Source: Thysanoteuthis rhombus (taxonomy: Eukaryota; Mollusca; Cephalopoda; Oegopsida; Thysanoteuthidae). From it: a stretch of DNA of 64,000 nucleotides. Position numbers and translations under genes: made by a program. Of this stretch, positions 9,680 through 22,400 are shown piece by piece. The first letter of the stretch is position 1. Every line of letters begins with the position of its first letter. The notes under the pieces were generated by a model. The model worked only from the letters and a program-made list of their open reading frames with translations. It had not been told where the DNA came from and did not search any database. The stretch is taken from positions 1,280,501 through 1,344,500 of the forward strand of contig OY735225.1 in NCBI GenBank assembly GCA_963457665.1. The letters run 5' to 3'.

Positions 9680-12600
9680 GTAAGTAAGTTTTATTTTCAC
9701 TTTATTCGAGAACCAGGAAGCTCAACTTGACACTTGCGTTTTTGACTTCGACAACAAAAAATATTTATCGAAAATGTTTCTTTTTTTTTCTTTTTAAGAA
9801 CCCAGCTCCATTATTTTTCTTGTATTGATTAGTTTTATTTGAAATTTCCCCTATCTTATTACAAATCAATCTATAATGCACTTTGTTCACATCACATGTT
9901 CCGGAAGAAGTATGACGAATATCACTTTTTTTGTATATTTCATAATTTCCTGATTCGATGATTCAGATTTATTTGTTTGTTTGCTTTTATTGTTGTTGCC
10001 CCCCCCCATTCATTCATTGAACTGTACACATTGGTTGGATCTTCTTGTGATACATCTTCGGCCCCTCCACCTCCCATTTATTTCACTCGCATCAGATTTA
10101 ATTAATACGCTAAAAGCAATTATATCTTATTTGCTCTTGATCATTCTTCACATTTGTATTAAATTTACCTCAAGCAGTTCAAGACAGACAAGGTGAGGAC
10201 AATTAGGTTAATAAAGTCAACCTAGCCTTTCTATGGCTTGAGTTTCAGTTGTTCCGTGTTGACTGCTCTTTCTTTGACCGCTGAGCTGTCTGCTATTAAT
10301 TTTTATATAATTTTTAGTACAAGAAACATTTTTGGTGTCCGAGATCATATCAAGTTAAAATTCTATTTTAATGACAATATTTCCCCTCTGGGCAACTGAC
10401 ACTCTCTATGACAAATGATGACAACACGACCCTTTCTAAGGTGAAGGCCACTTAATTCTTTAAGGGAGAAGACTAATTCACTAATTTCAAGTTATTGAGT
10501 TTATAATGTATAACTTACTGTGATCACTGATATTGTACCCCTTTCCTTTTGATTTTAATTCTTCATTACATCTCATTTATATCTCATATCAGTGCCACGT
10601 TTTAAAACCCCAGCACATTAATTTACTAACAGTTCGTGTTTAATTTATTTCATTTGATTCGTTTTATTTATCTAAGATAAAATTGTAGTATATGATCGCT
10701 GGTAGTTACAATATCAACTAACTATTGTATTGTGTCTGGAACAGGAGCTTAATTATTGATTGCTTTCAGTATTTCGTTGGGGAAAAAAAGAGAGTATTAT
10801 TGTATTTATTCCTTTATTTTCTTTTTGCTCGATTGCTGAGTCTGTCTTAGACTAGACATTTTTTTTATTGTCTCTTTTATAGAACCGTTTTTTTCTTTTT
10901 CGCTTATTACTGCAAAGAACACATTTTTTGTGTAATTTAAAATGATTGCTTTTTCTCAGAAGCGTAGCTGAGGAGGGGGCTATTTGAAAACGCACCCCTA
11001 AGCTTTATAAATTCTACTTAAGTTCACCCACTTCATTACAACTGACATTGACTTGTATGGAATAATTCAACCAGGCTCTTAAAGTTGTTTTCTGCCACTA
11101 AGTGCATGTTTAGTTATTGACGGAAAACAACTTCAAGGGCCTTATGTTTAGATATAGCAATTTTTTCTTTTTTTTAAATAAAATCTAATTGTTTGAGCCC
11201 CACCTCAAAGAGTCAAGGCCCTTTCCAATCTCTAGCCTTTTCTTTCTGTATTTTTCCAAAACGTAAACAATCATCAAGTGTGTTACTGTCAGTTTTGAGA
11301 AGTGTGGGCCATTGAGTTGACATTTTAAGGACTTCAATCGTCTGAAGAATTCTCTGAATTAAGCATGCTGTTCTCAAGTGATGTAGCCACCGGGCATTGA
11401 ATAAATCTTTTATTTCACTCCTTTTGGGCTTAAAAAATTATTGTCAGAAAATCAATATTTCCTGAGAAACGGAGATTTTAAACTCCAAATCAAGTTGTTG
11501 AGATCTTCGTTGCTTAGAAACTTGAAGAAGCAACAGAAAGTCCTCCAAGTCAACCAGTAGCAACTAATGAATGACTAAGTCTGCGACCGTGGAAAAAAAT
11601 TTAAGAAGAATTAGATAAATAAAAAATAAATAAATGAAAATGATAATATTAAAGAAGGAGCTGTTCATGGTGAAAGCTTTGTGCTCTTTACTGTGATCTT
11701 ATTTTTAATTGGTCTGGTATTTCCGAAACTTTATTATTTATGAGGTTGGCAGTTCAGTGCTTTATTTTTAGTTTTGAGTTCTGCGTCCTTTGACAACCGG
11801 AAGTAGATTTCGCATCCCCCCCTTATTGTCAGCCCTAAAGATTTCTTCATGCTTGTTGTTTCGGATAATTGTTGTGATTTTACTTATTTAATGTAAATAT
11901 TAAACACAACGACACCATAATCTTTCATCAGAAAATCATTTAAGATGATTAAGATATATATATAATCATTACGCGAGATCCAGCTGGGAAAGGGTCCGTA
12001 CCTGCCTGAGGTATAAGAAAAAAAAAAAAACCATGTAATCATAGATTAATCATTAAAGAAAAAATAATTGTCAAGGTTGGAGGGATAATGTATTGTTTGG
12101 TCATGCACCCCCCCGTCTGTACCCCCAAAGTACAGAATTGAATTTAGTGGAAGAGTTTTTTATCGAGAGATACTTGACCAGTTTTCCATTTGTATATGCT
12201 CATGACTATCAGCACAATATCTTTCAAGTTCTCAATAAATTTCAATTTTGTGCAAGGATGGATAATGGGCTACATAAAAAAGTGATTGAGTTTTCAGACG
12301 GATCCATGTACAATTACCTCCCCTGCGTTCTAGCTATATGTCCAAGTCTCATTGCCAAAAGTTCCTGTCTATAAGGAATCTCCTAGATTTACAAATGAAT
12401 TTCAATGAAATTTTGTGGGAGGGTGCACAGTGAGAGTAAGAAAGAAGTGATTGAATTTTGGGTTGGATCCAAGGCCAATCACCTCCACTGACAATGACGT
12501 TGGCAGAGGTGTGCACTCTCTGAGTGCTTTCTAGTTTTGTTGTTTTTCATCTTGTGAGAACTATTCTAATTTTGTTCTCCAGATAGGAATTCACTTTATT

Positions 12601-15600
12601 TGGCATTTATTTTAGGATTTAAGTGTATTATCTGTCAACAAAACAGCATTAACTTCCTATTTTGGAATTTTTTTTTTTCACGTATTCATTTATAAAAGTA
12701 ATCATTCCATTTGGACCACCATCTCAGAATTCCATCTGACCCCACTACTCCAGTTCAAAATCTTATCTCTGCCCATGAGATTATTTTTTTCTCAATGTAT
12801 CAATGATTAACAGCTGGAAAACAGATCAATTTATCGACAATGCCAGAAATGAGCAAAGACTACTACAAGATTTCCTTCTGTCTTACATCCGCTTGGAGCT
12901 GAGAGTTTGTACTTGGAAAAAATGTATATTATTAAATATTTAACCTTGCTGTCAGTCTTCGTAATATAGCATTGCTTTTTTTTGTATTTATTCAATCTAC
13001 TCTACAACCATAACCTTACGCGCAAAATGGTTTTAAACAGTGTATATTAATTTTAATCTAAAAAGATACTTTTTAGATGTATCCACTCATCTCTATAAGA
13101 CATTTTTCAGTTGGTCTGTCGGTCTCAGTTATGTTAAACAACAGAAAGAGGAAGGAGGGGGTTTAATGTCTTATTTATCTGCTGCTATGTCATAAGAGGT
13201 GTGATATGATGTATCAAACATTTGTTGTTTACAGTGTTGCCCAATATCGTTTGTTACAAATAGCTGAAATATCTGCAAAAATTGACTAAACTTATGGATT
13301 TCCAGCTAACTTTATAGCTAAAAATGTTATATATACCCTTATAAAGCCCACTTATCAAATGAAGTAACCATACACTAAGACCCCAGAACAAATCATAGAT
13401 AAAAATTGTCCGCTCACCTTAATTTAAACTCATGAAGTGTTTGTTTTGTTTTTTGTAAACAGATTTTCGGGTTCACCTTCTTTTTCCAGCAGCTACTATT
13501 ATCCAAACTAGTAATGCTATTACTACTTTTAGAATCTCGTTGAAATTGGAAATCAGCGGTATGAATTGTGGATGCATCGTTGAACTTATGGTTCTTTTTT
13601 TTCAAATGGATAGTGGACTAAATAATGGTTTGAGTGCTAGGTGCGTTTATAAGGTGACCTCTCTGATTGAATTGATGAATTCATATTTGGTGTTTCTTGA
13701 AATGCTCAAAAGCTAATTGTTGTAGTGCTGTAGCTATTCGAAAAGAATTAGCTGTTTATTTATCAGTAAAAGATAAGTTGCCATTCCTTTTTTTCTTAAT
13801 TTATTTCCTCTGCATTTAACTGGCTTCAAAAAATGAAGATATAGCTAACCTTCACCACTTGTATAATCCTTTGGTTGAGATATCATTAAACACAGGAATT
13901 CTATGAGAAAGTCAAAGTGACTTACAATCATATCAGAGTTTTGTCTGATTGGTCAACAGATCACTGCTGGAATTGCTAGTCAAGTAAAAAAACAAGAACC
14001 CTAAGTTCAACAATGTATCTGCCATTCATGGTAGCAGTAGGAGGAAGGTAAGGATGATTCACCTGAAGGTATGGACCGAGTTTCACATCAATCCAACATG
14101 ATACTGCTGAAAAAAATTTATATTTAACATTACTAGTTGTTATAGTAAGATAAAGATGGTTCATTTGGAGGACTGGATCCAGTTTCATATTAATCCAACA
14201 TGATACAACTGAGAAAATTGATATTTAAAATTACCAGTTGTGATAGTAGTTGGAGAAAGAGCCTAATAGTCATATCCATACAAAAGTCTAATGCCTTTCA
14301 GTTATTTTGAGAGCTCAGTCTTCACTATGTCATTTCAGTCGGTTGTCACTTCAAAACTAAGCCCAAACATTCCTGACTGGTGTTACTGTGTTGATTTTGA
14401 TTAACTATAAAAAGTTCCAGGTAGTTGTGTTATTCTTACTTGCAATGGTTGATAGCGAAAAAGTAAGTGACTACTTGAGGAACAATCACTCTCCTATAAC
14501 TATGTTACCTACCCAGGAGAAAGTTGTTACCCCCATGGTTGAGCTTGACAGGATCCAATCACTTGTTTTAACAAGCACAAAGAACTAATCAGTGAGAAGG
14601 TGCTTAGTGCTGAAATGGTGCATTTGGTTTACTATTTGTGGTAAAATCAATATGAATAGGTTTGCATTTTAATAGGAACTAGACAACATTGTGCCGAGTT
14701 TGATCATCCATTTGAGAGAAAAGTAGTGCAATCTGATGTCAGGGAAACTGCTATATAATTAGCATTTAATACTTACCTCCCTTGACAAATCACTTCATTA
14801 TATTGAGCATGAGTATGGATATAGATCCTAAATTTTTATCAATTAGTTGCAAATCAACCAGATTTTTTACGCATTCCTTAAGCTAATACATTTTAGGAGT
14901 ACCTTAATTAAAGATGTATATCCACAACACACATTTCAGCAAATTACTGGTCACAAACGGATAAATAGAATGAGAATTATAGTTAGATTAAATTTTCTTG
15001 TTTTATCACAGACTTTAATTGTTGAAGATTGACATCAATATTTATCAGTAAAATGAAATTGTAGGAAAATAAACATGCATACATCTATTAAAAATCATAT
15101 TTATCAACACTTCAGATAAGACAGAAAAATGTACTGTCTCCTACATTTTTATGTTCACTTCTCACAAATCAGTGACCCAGACAGAAGAAAATAGTCACTT
15201 GCCCTCCTATGTCAGTTTCTCAGATGAAACATGCTTTGCCCAAAAGCATTTGCAAATAATGTTCAATCCATCATTGAGTAATTATGGTATTTTATTTATC
15301 AGGTTCGACATAACATAAACTTATATTTTTACTCTCATCAGAACATAGAATTCTATTTTTGCTGCGTAATCATGTGGTGATGTGAAAATAGCAGACATCA
15401 GCATGTGCTCTCAGGGTTTGGTTGTAGGATGTTTTGAATTAACAATTGGAAAGTGTCAACCAAGACTCACTATAAGTTTCTTCAGTGTTCAAGTGAGTCT
15501 GGCTGGCTATCTATATATCTATTTGCTGCACTTACAAGCCACACCAACAGGAGCTAGAAAGGTTAAGTGTCATGTCTCTTAAGAGACCCCCCCCCCCCCA

Positions 15601-18600
15601 CATAGGGTATGGAACTAGAGGGTTCAAAATTCAAACGTACATTTTTCAAGCATTAATGCAAAAACAGAATTTTAAATGGTCAAAAAAGAAAATCTTATCC
15701 AATAAAATTCTCTCTTACTTTAGAATGTATATCATACTGGCATAGTACCTGTCAAAAATGTCGGGATTATTTATGTATGGATCGGCACTTGCACTTTGGA
15801 TCAGAGTGTAGTAGATGTATATTCCCTGAAAAGTGTTTGATGCACAATATGTATACATTAATTTCTCTCAGCATTAATAACATGAAAAACAAAATTTTCA
15901 ACTAGTTGGTATAACTACTTCATCTATCATAAATTCTCTGGTGGAAAATACAATCTGTCTACGTGTGTGTATCTTCAGAAAAATTTGACTAATCACTTAA
16001 TCACATTTTTTTTCCTTAAAATATCCTGTTAGAAACTGTGGACCAAAACTGTCATCACAAGTTTCTTCAGTTTTCAAGTGGATCTGTCCAGAAAAAAACT
16101 TTTTTTTTTTTAAATTCCTCTCAAAAGTAGATCTTTAGTAAGGGTCCAATTTACAATGTATGGTAAATTTGTTGCTTAGTTTCATGCTTGTTTTTTCTTT
16201 TTTAAATTCAGACTTTTATTAGTGATCACCACCCAACAAAAGAGTGAAATTTATTGATCATCCTTTTTTTCAATTTCATCAGCCCCAACATGGTATGAGA
16301 TCAAAATCTAATTGTATGAATAAGTGATGATTATCAGCAAAGTAAATAGTTGATCTGGTCTTTCTAAATAAGATCAATAAACACTCTTTCTCTCTACTCT
16401 TAAAAAGGAAAAAAATACTAAAAGGCCTGAATCTATATTTATGTATTGATTATCAATAAATTGATCATGATTTACTTCTACAATGGCCTGCAACTCTTTC
16501 TCAGTCCTATTGTTTGTCTCTGCACACCCAGAGATCTTTCTCTTCTGTAGCATATAACCTATATTGCCACAACTATGCTTATTGTAAAAGAAACATATAT
16601 TAAGCATACACATGATGCAATGTGCATCCATATTTGTGTATAACTCTCATCAGTCAGCACACAGGTACTACACTCTGATCCTAGGCAGAAGTGCCAATCT
16701 ATGCATAAATAATCCCATCATTTTCGACAGGTACTATGCTAGTTCATAATATACAGGGTAGAGTACACAGACTGCGTCAAATGGTTCCTGTTTTTATGCT
16801 CATGTGTTACTAGGTTTTACTTTGTATTGTCATAAAGTTGAAATTATGTTGAAAGGATGGACAAGAAATAGTTAGTTAGCCATTACTTCTGTCCTTAATT
16901 GTCCAGACCGAATCTATTTTTTTGTCAGTTTTCTAAAACTTTTCGTATTTTCTATTTCTTTTAACAATTGCAAAATAATAAGCCACAGAATATCTGTACC
17001 TCGAACAAATGAATCACTTTAGTCTGCATGTATACCAGAACTAATTGTCTAAATGAGTCTGAATTTAAGATGAAAGATCCTTTTTTTTTTTTTTTTGTTG
17101 CTTTTTCTGTTTATCTAAAATTATTTTTCAAAAATACCAGATTTGGGCATTGAGGCCATAGAGACTCTGAAAAGCATATTTTTTGAAAAAACAAAAAGTG
17201 TTTTTAGATAGTGCTTAGTGGTTTCCTCATGCAAATTTTCAAGGTTGTAGCCCCCAAAATGTGACCATGAGTGCCTGCAGACACCCATGCATGTGCATAA
17301 GAGCAAAGAGAAAAAAATCTGTCACCCACTTGGTTGGTTAGTCCGATCATTTGTTGGGCTACGATGATTTGGTGGAAAACTAAACTGAGACATCAGCACA
17401 GCAGTACTAGTAGTGATATTACCAGCAGCAATTGCCTGCATATTTTCAGCAAACACATAGAAGCAGTCAATTTTGTATCTATATATACTCGTAGTACACT
17501 CTTCCTCTCTTTCTGTTTGTTTTAGTGGGACAGAAAGTTAACGAATACAAAAAAATGACAATAGCTTTTATATGATAAGATTATATTAGCCTTATATTAT
17601 GACTTAACTGGTCAGAAAGATTAAATCTTTCTTACGTTATTTTTGCCAATATCATATGCGTGAATCAGAAAACTTTACATTGTGTTTTATTCCTCTTTTG
17701 TACAGATGGCCGTTAGTGAACGAGCAGGAGCCCGGAAAGAGGTCAGTGGAATTCATCTCCTTCTATATGAATGTATTTCAATCAGAATCAATTTCTTGCC
17801 AATTGGACAGTGTCCAATCAGTTTATATCCTGTGCTTTTTTGCCTGAACATTTTTTTTTTTCTTTTTTCATAGCAACATATGCTCTAAATTAGAATGTGT
17901 TACTTATATATAATATGAAAGAAAAATTAATCTAACAATGACCTAATAATTAAAGTAATAAAATTAATTCTGACCCATTAAGGTATGAAGTTTTCATGGT
18001 CCATCCATGTGTTACATTGAAGCAAAAAATACTTATTGTCTACCTCTCTCGCTTTCCGTCTACCTCTCTCGCTTTCCATCTACCTCTCTCGCTCTCCGTC
18101 TACCTCTCTCGCTCTCCGTCTACCTCTCTCGCTCTCCGTCTACCTCTCTCGCTCTCCGTCTACCTCTCTCGCTCTCCGTCTACCTCTCTCGCTCTCCGTC
18201 TACCTCTCTCGCTCTCTCTCTCTTTATCTCTATCTATCTATCTGTAGAGAGAGATATTAGATATGTGTAGATATTTACTAAGCTTAGCTAAGTCTGGCCC
18301 ACAGCCCCATGGAGAAAGATAAGAAGATTATGTTGCACTATGCTTCCAAGCTGGGAAAGGCTGCTTGCCTAGGAAATCTGCTTTAGAAAACTTATCTCTT
18401 ATGTGAGCATCATTGAGAAATATAGAACTACCTTGTTTACCAAGCAGGTTTATTTTTCTTTGTCTTCCTCATATTTATATATGATATATGCTAGCTGGGA
18501 TATCCAATGTTGCCCAAGAGAAAAAAAAACAAACTTTGACCTGCAGACTCACAAAGCCCCTCCATAAACTTTAAAAAATTAATTTTTCTTAAAACTGAGA

Positions 18601-19446
18601 ATTCATATGTTCACTTTTTGCATCTGCTTTCACATGTGAACTATCAGATTTGATTAGTGTCAATGTCTTATTGTCATGTTAGAGGTATGGATAGAGAAGG
18701 AAAACATTCATGTTAAGATTTCTTAGAAAAAGATACTGTTGAACTAAATTAGCCTTATAGTTTGTGTTCAGCAACATTCACACTTGTTTTGGGGAAATTT
18801 GACTTTTCTGTGATCACACACCCCATCAAAAGACTGGAGAAGTAACTTATTCATTGATCACCCCTTTTTTCATATTTTTTAATTAATCACTTTCAACATG
18901 GCATGATACCCAAAGACATTGGTCACATGATGGTTTCCATCTAGAGAGACCTGAGAGAAAGAGTATTTCTCATGCATAGATTTCGTACAATGAATGGATA
19001 GTGAGGGTTCTGTTCAGCATTATAGTTACATTGTAAATACCCCCACCTGTTTTTTTTCTCACAAACTTACAAAAGATTTGAAGGTCTAATGGATTGAAAG
19101 CACATAAAATTTTTGAAGAAATGAATTCAAGTTTTCTCTTGCGGAGTTTGAAGTCAGTCCACCAATTCCATTTTCAGGGTTTCTAATTACTGACTTATTA
19201 ATGCTTTCATAACTTTGCTTAGAAAATAAATGGATTTTTAAATGCAAGCTTACAAATTATTGGATCATGGGATGTTGCGTGAGACGATGTTCCTTTTTGC
19301 AGTTAGGGTGGACGTAAAAATTTGGACCCCATAGGAATCTTGGATGTCAGCATCTGTTGATCCCTGGGTCCGGTTACCCTTAAGACACCCAAGTGAATAT
19401 TTGTTGTTTTCATGTGTGTGTATGTGTGTGTATGTATGTGTGTATA

Positions 19447-19498
<52 letters not shown>

Positions 19499-22400
19499 GG
19501 GGCACACTATGTTTTACCCAAGGGTTTTCGATATTGACCATGAAAAAATTACCCTAACACCTAATTTCAACTGTCTCCTTCAAAATAAGTGAAAAGTTTT
19601 ACAAATCTATAAAAATTTATGTTACAAATATGCATGGGCTTATTTCATTCTAATAGATGGATAAATATATCTATAAAATTAATATTTCTCTACTGTGATT
19701 TAAAATAACAACCAAGTGTTTGGTAGGCGGATCCCTTACCAAGTGAGCCAAACTCACAGGTCTTGCATATCTACAAAAATTTATTCTTATTGTATGTACA
19801 ATACAGAAGTTGCAGTGATCATCTTCAGTCATAATAAAAGTAGGGGTGGATTTGATAATTCATTATTATTGAAGGTTTTTGAGCCGTTAACAACAATGGT
19901 GTGTACCCAAAAAGTTAGACTAATCAATTATTCTGAATTCAAATTAGGACGTAATGCTGCTCAAACTGCTGATAATGTCCACAAAGTATTTGGACTGAAC
20001 ACTTATACAGTATGAACTGTTTGGCATTGGTTGCTTAGGTTAAGATTTTGAAATATGGATACCGATGATAAACTCAAAGGAGATCGAATCTGTTCTCAAT
20101 GATGAAGAATTATCAACAGCTGTAATTAATAACCTATGAAGAACTGTTTGAGCACTTCCTGGTGATTTGGGGACTTCATCTCAAGGCAGTAGGAAATGTA
20201 TGAACTGAATGCTCCATGAAAGTGGGAGACCCCTCTCAACTCAGAAGTGGTGAGCATCTTCTCTGATGCTCACTCAAATATTGAAGTACAGTACACAACA
20301 AATGCTCAGCATTGGAGTGTGTGATAGAGAGATAAAGCCTAATAGAGCTGAAGAGAGAAGCAATCAATAACTTTTTACAGTTGAGAGAAAGCAGTTCAGC
20401 TAGAAGAAAATATACTGCATTAAAACATTGCCGAAAAAAAGACTATAATAAGGTGGATTGCTTATAAAAGCAGTGTGTGTGAGATATATATACAGGAAAA
20501 ATCTATTTTATTATATCTGGTGACTAAAATATTTGTAAGGTTTTTGGAGTTCTCTCCTTTTTTTATCTTCTTAGAAAAGACAAACCTCAGCCCATAAACA
20601 GTTCAAGTGACATGAAATATTCACACACCATTTATGACATTATAACACCATCAGAAAAGTGTATCTTCAGTGGGTAATGGGTAAAATCAACAGGTCTCTG
20701 TAGATAGAAACCATCATGTGACCAATGTCTTTGACATCATGCCATGTTGAAAGTGATTAATTAAAAAATATGAAAAAAGGGGTGATCAATGAATAAGTTA
20801 CTTCTCCAGTCTTTTGATGGGGTGTGTGATCATTGAAAAGTCAAATTTCCCCAAAATAAGTGTGAATGCTGCTGAACACAAACTATAAGGCTAACTTAGT
20901 GTGATTTATAATTGAACCCCTTCCTAAAAACCTATTTTGGGGAGAAATTTTCCCAAAACAAAATAAAACATGTTTTTCTAAACATGATAAGGAGTAACTC
21001 TTTGAATTTTCAGCCTTCTAGCTCCATTCGTGCTGCCTGGATGTGTGATACATACATAGTTAGCTAGCCAGCCTGACCTACTTAAAAACTGGAGGAACCT
21101 ATGTCGACAGTTTCGGCGATAGTCAAGGCCAGATTTAGACCGGGGGGGGGGGAACTTCAGGTGTTTGGGGCCCCTTATACACAGAAATCAAAATACGTAC
21201 ATAAAAAGGTTGAATGAGTTATATATCTGAAGTAAATTCTAGTAGTAGATATAAGCAAGATGACTATTTGAAGCCTCTATGTAGTATAATAATTTCTTTT
21301 AATACAGATATTTTTCCTCATAACACCAGTGACAATCTGTTCCTCCATCTGGTTTGCTGATTTGTAAAAGGTAAATATAGTATAGCAGGCGATGATACAT
21401 TCCTCTCTCTGGAATTTGATGTTGACAGTTTTTGTTGATGGTTTCTAACATGGCAGCTGATTATAAGAGCTTGTCTACTGTATGAATTAGAATTGGGAAC
21501 AAAAGCCATGCAATCTATACAGTGTGAAGGTGAAGGTTATTGAATGTGCTGCTTAAAAGGAGCATATATTTTTTGGTTACTAAATATTTTCTTTCAAACC
21601 AAGATAGCAGAGAAAAGCACAAGACTGGAGCTTATGGCAGCAGCTGGTAAAGGCCTACGCCCAACAAGAATGAGGGATGATGACTCAACTTAAGGCTGAT
21701 ATGAATGAAAAAATATTTTCTCATATTTTTTAAGTTTTCAGTATTTATTAAAAGCAACCCCAATTTTTTTTTCCTCTGTAGACCATTGACTGTTAGTTTT
21801 TATTACTCTTTTTATTTCTATATAAGCATTCAGCTTATTGGAGCATTCAGAAAATAAATAAAATTAAAAAGATATTGCATATGAACACAAAAACAAAAAA
21901 AAAAGTATTGACTTTCAATTGGAATTGCAGTGACACCATTTTTCCCCCCTTCAACTTTCTCTTAAATTAAAAAATTTTTTTTTTTTGTACAACACTTCAT
22001 GTTTTCACCATCACTTTAAATAGTTAGCTGCCATGAAAAAATTCAAAATCTAAATCATGATGATACATTTCAGCTCCATCAGAGAAATTATGTTTATTCT
22101 TGTACAAAACCCGTATGGCAGATTTTTTTTTCGTTCTCTACATAAAAAAGAAAAAAGTCATTTGCTGTAAAACTTGTCAGGAAAAATCAAACTTAGATTT
22201 TAGAGTTATTTTGAGGAAACCTCTTGGAAAATTGATGTAGGAATTGGTCTAGCCTGTCACTCAATAGGATCGGTCATGTATCCGATTTCTTTTGGCATCA
22301 TACTGTGTTCGAGGTGATCAATTAAGAAATTCAAAAAGGGCAATGAATGAATAAGTCACTTCTCACCTCTTTGTTGGATCACTTGAAAGTTTGTCTCCTT

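Larger units (their letters stand above)
9680..17705 (+). other. NEK1 intron 1 (8.0 kb)
   Basis: Largest intron in the window. 9680-12090, 12530-13970 and 14250-15440 are AT-rich with nothing recognisable on either strand. The rest is repeats listed separately. Confidence 0.7.

Noticed and set aside
17996..18270. Three overlapping Ser/Leu/Arg-rich frames
   Set aside because: All three come from the 20-bp array; unit length is not a multiple of three, so every frame stays open.
19265..19592. Open frames of 80 and 82 codons on both strands
   Set aside because: They are carried by the (TG)n/(TA)n microsatellite, giving Tyr/Ile/Thr/His runs.
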